A stretch of 6,938 nucleotides of DNA from contig JAIVHD010000065.1 of the NCBI GenBank assembly GCA_020201235.1, forward strand, positions 1,765 to 8,702. Direction: 5' to 3'. Of this stretch, positions 5,613 to 6,938 are shown one piece after another. Source of the stretch: Lysobacteraceae bacterium. GTDB lineage: Bacteria > Pseudomonadota > Gammaproteobacteria > Xanthomonadales > Wenzhouxiangellaceae. Position 1 is the stretch's first letter. Every line of letters starts with the position of its first letter. The notes under the pieces were generated by a model that worked only from the letters and a program-made list of their open reading frames with translations, was not told the DNA's origin and searched no databases. The position numbers and the translations under genes are program-made.

Positions 5613-6659
5613 TCAAAGCACGCCGCGCTTTTGCTGATCGCGCTCGATCGCCTCGAACAAGGCCTGGAAATTTCCTTCGCCGAAGCCCTCGTTGCCCTTG
5701 CGCTGGATGATCTCGAAAAAAATCGGGCCGATGTTGGTCTGCGTGAAGATCTGCAGCAGCTGCTTGTCCGGGTTGGTCCGGTCGGCATCGATGAGAATCT
5801 TGTCGGCGCGCATGCGCTCGAGATCTTCGCCGTGGTTCGGAATTCGCCGGTCGATGACATCATAGTAGGTGTCGGGAGTATCAAGAAACTCGATGCCGTT
5901 GGTGTGTAGTTGCTCGACGGTGTCGTAAATCGAATCGGTATACAGCGCAATGTGCTGGACGCCCTCGCCATTATATTGCTGCAAGTATTCATTGATCTGG
6001 CTTTTGGGGTCTTCGGATTCGTTGATCGGTATCGAGATCGAGCCGTCCGGCGCGGTCATGGCCCGGGAGCGAAGTCCGGTCTGCTCGCCTTTGATATCAA
6101 AGTACCTGACTTCGAAAAACCCGAACAAATCCTCGTAGAAACCGGACCACCGGGCCATGTTGCCGTTGTAGACGTTGTGGGTCAGGTGGTCGATTTTGGT
6201 CAGACCGGCACCGATCGGGTTGCGCTCAACCGAGGGGTCGAACTCGAAATGCTGCTCGATATCGCGAGCAGCGCCGGTCAAATAGAGCACGCTTCCACCG
6301 ATGCCCTCGATGCGCGGGCAATCCAGCGGCAGCGAGTCGATGCGCTGGTCGATATCCCCGGCACCGCTGGCCTTGACCTGCTCGTAGGCGGCTTCCGGGT
6401 CGTCGACCCGGATCCCGAAACCGGTGCAGCTGGGCCCGTGGCGCTCGGCAAAGTCGCTGGCAAACGAATCTGGCGTCTCGTTGACCAGGAAATTGATGCC
6501 GCCCTGGCGGTACAGGGTCACCGGTTGATCGCGGTGGGTCGCAACGGCACTAAAGCCCAGCGCGCGGAACAATGTGTGCAGTTCCTCGGGCCTGGGCGAG
6601 GCGAATTCGATGACTTCAAATTTTTGGACACCCAGCGGGTTGGGGCGCGATTGTGCCAT
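5613..6659 (-). CDS. hppD: 4-hydroxyphenylpyruvate dioxygenase
   Basis: The enzyme converts 4-hydroxyphenylpyruvate to homogentisate with O2 and Fe(II), releasing CO2, the entry step of the tyrosine degradation branch encoded here. The 348-residue product has the two-domain vicinal-oxygen-chelate fold. The C-terminal domain carries the three iron ligands: His158 in KIDHLTHNV, His236 in GVQHIALYT and Glu316 in FFEIIQRKG. These match His161, His240 and Glu322 of the Pseudomonas enzyme as I recall them. GFGEGNFQALFEAIERDQ (325-342) is the conserved C-terminal helix that closes the active site. The start at 6659 has AGGAGA (plus-strand TCTCCT, 6666-6671) with a 6-base spacer. It is the first gene of a probable hppD-hmgA(-fah) operon, driven from a promoter near 6767 and divergent from a MarR-type gene. 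Length is normal and no damage is seen. Confidence 0.95.
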   Translation of the reverse strand: MAQSRPNPLGVQKFEVIEFASPRPEELHTLFRALGFSAVATHRDQPVTLYRQGGINFLVNETPDSFASDFAERHGPSCTGFGIRVDDPEAAYEQVKASGAGDIDQRIDSLPLDCPRIEGIGGSVLYLTGAARDIEQHFEFDPSVERNPIGAGLTKIDHLTHNVYNGNMARWSGFYEDLFGFFEVRYFDIKGEQTGLRSRAMTAPDGSISIPINESEDPKSQINEYLQQYNGEGVQHIALYTDSIYDTVEQLHTNGIEFLDTPDTYYDVIDRRIPNHGEDLERMRADKILIDADRTNPDKQLLQIFTQTNIGPIFFEIIQRKGNEGFGEGNFQALFEAIERDQQKRGVL

Positions 6660-6701
6660 TGCGGTTCTCCTGATGAATGGGTTGCGGTTACAGTCGCACG
6701 A

Positions 6702-6719
6702 CAGGCTGCTAGCAGCCTG
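6702..6719. promoter_or_regulatory. 18-bp perfect palindrome in the hppD leader
   Basis: The sequence CAGGCTGCTAGCAGCCTG is a perfect 18-bp palindrome. It lies 43-60 bases upstream of the hppD start, inside the transcript leader expected from the -10 box at 6767-6772. It could be a second protein-binding site or a 7-bp hairpin with a CUAG loop in the RNA. No T run follows it on the minus strand, so it is not a standard terminator or attenuator. Confidence 0.4.
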
Positions 6720-6766
6720 CGTTCGACGCGTGCGCCGTGAATGGCCCGGCCACGCAACGGTCGAAG

Positions 6767-6772
6767 ATTATA
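6767..6772 (-). promoter_or_regulatory. hppD promoter -10 box
   Basis: On the minus strand the bases read TATAAT, the sigma-70 consensus, with transcription expected to start near 6760, about 100 bases upstream of the hppD ATG. The -35 region is poor at 17-base spacing (TAATTA). TTGTAA is present but 20 bases away. The candidate MarR operator fills the spacer, so a bound repressor would block polymerase. Confidence 0.55.
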
Positions 6773-6793
6773 TTAGTTACATTTGAAACTAAT
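6772..6793. promoter_or_regulatory. Candidate MarR-family operator in the hppD-marR intergenic region
   Basis: Perfect 7-bp half-sites ATTAGTT (6772-6778) and AACTAAT (6787-6793) flank an 8-base centre that is itself partly symmetric. The core pattern is AGTTnCAnnTGnAACT. Symmetric sites of about 20 bp are typical for dimeric MarR regulators. It overlaps the end of the hppD -10 box, fills that promoter's spacer, and lies only 16 bases upstream of the marR start codon. Binding would therefore be expected to control both genes. Ligand-dependent release (for example by homogentisate or 4-hydroxyphenylpyruvate) is a guess from pathway logic. Confidence 0.65.
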
Positions 6794-6809
6794 TACAAGG
6801 GATTGTTCC

Positions 6810-6938
6810 ATGCTCGAACTTGAAAATTTTCTGCCGTATCGCTTATCGGTGCTGTCCAACCGGGTCAGCCAGGGCATTGCCGCAACCTACGAGCAGCGCT
6901 TCGGCCTGTCGGTCACCGAATGGCGCGTCATTGCCATA
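6810..6938 (+). CDS. MarR-family transcriptional regulator, N-terminal part (partial)
   Basis: The frame runs from ATG 6810 off the right edge, giving 43 residues. The N-terminal helix LENFLPYRLSVLSNRVSQGI (about 4-23) and the following YEQRFGLSVTEWRVIA (27-42) match the start of MarR proteins, where a dimerisation helix precedes the L-T/S-x-x-E/Q-W-R-V helix. The wing and most of the DNA-binding domain lie outside the window. AAGGGA at 6797-6802 with a 7-base spacer fixes the start. It is divergent from hppD and shares a palindromic operator with it, which suggests a repressor of tyrosine catabolism that also controls itself. Other MarR roles cannot be excluded from this fragment. Confidence 0.82.
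   Translation, partial: MLELENFLPYRLSVLSNRVSQGIAATYEQRFGLSVTEWRVIAI

Overview
The window looks like chromosomal DNA of a GC-rich gammaproteobacterium. A Xanthomonadales/Chromatiales-type relative fits the protein sequences (OleA/OleB closest to the Xanthomonas type from memory, REP-like repeats, tyrosine catabolism cluster), but this is inference and no marker gene is present. The right half is an orderly catabolic locus. The left half is a worn accessory region with three damaged genes, two kinds of palindromic repeat and the edge of a toxin-antitoxin module.

Left region (1-1440). The last 13 codons of an upstream gene, probably an antitoxin, overlap the start of a RelE/ParE-family toxin gene by four bases (ATGA). 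A REP-like palindrome follows. Next is a calcineurin-like metallophosphoesterase gene broken by an internal deletion plus frameshift near 798-806. From about 1053 to 1236 lies a repeat cluster: a 78-bp tandem duplication, each unit carrying a 32-bp palindromic element, then a third, inverted copy of that element. It sits where the plus-strand phosphoesterase and the minus-strand genes converge. On the minus strand, immediately next to the repeats, is a 41-codon N-terminal fragment of a medium-chain zinc-type dehydrogenase/quinone oxidoreductase.

Middle region (1444-3201), minus strand. This is a relic of the ole locus for long-chain olefin (head-to-head hydrocarbon) biosynthesis. oleA (thiolase-fold acyl-CoA condensing enzyme) keeps its active-site Cys and Glu but has lost its last ~80 residues, including the catalytic His and Asn. 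It runs straight into oleB (beta-lactone decarboxylase, haloalkane-dehalogenase fold), which looks intact. oleC and oleD are not here.

Right region (3331-6938). hppD, hmgA and a fumarylacetoacetase gene lie in pathway order on the minus strand and carry 4-hydroxyphenylpyruvate to homogentisate, maleylacetoacetate and finally fumarate plus acetoacetate. A maleylacetoacetate isomerase gene is not seen. Divergent from hppD is the start of a MarR-family regulator gene. The intergenic region holds a 22-bp imperfect palindrome abutting a perfect TATAAT -10 box of the hppD promoter, the layout expected if the MarR protein represses both hppD and itself.

The main points of interest are the truncated oleA beside an intact oleB, the concentration of three truncated genes near palindromic repeats, and the well-defined operator of the tyrosine catabolism cluster. 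I see no clear sign of a wholly new multi-gene system.
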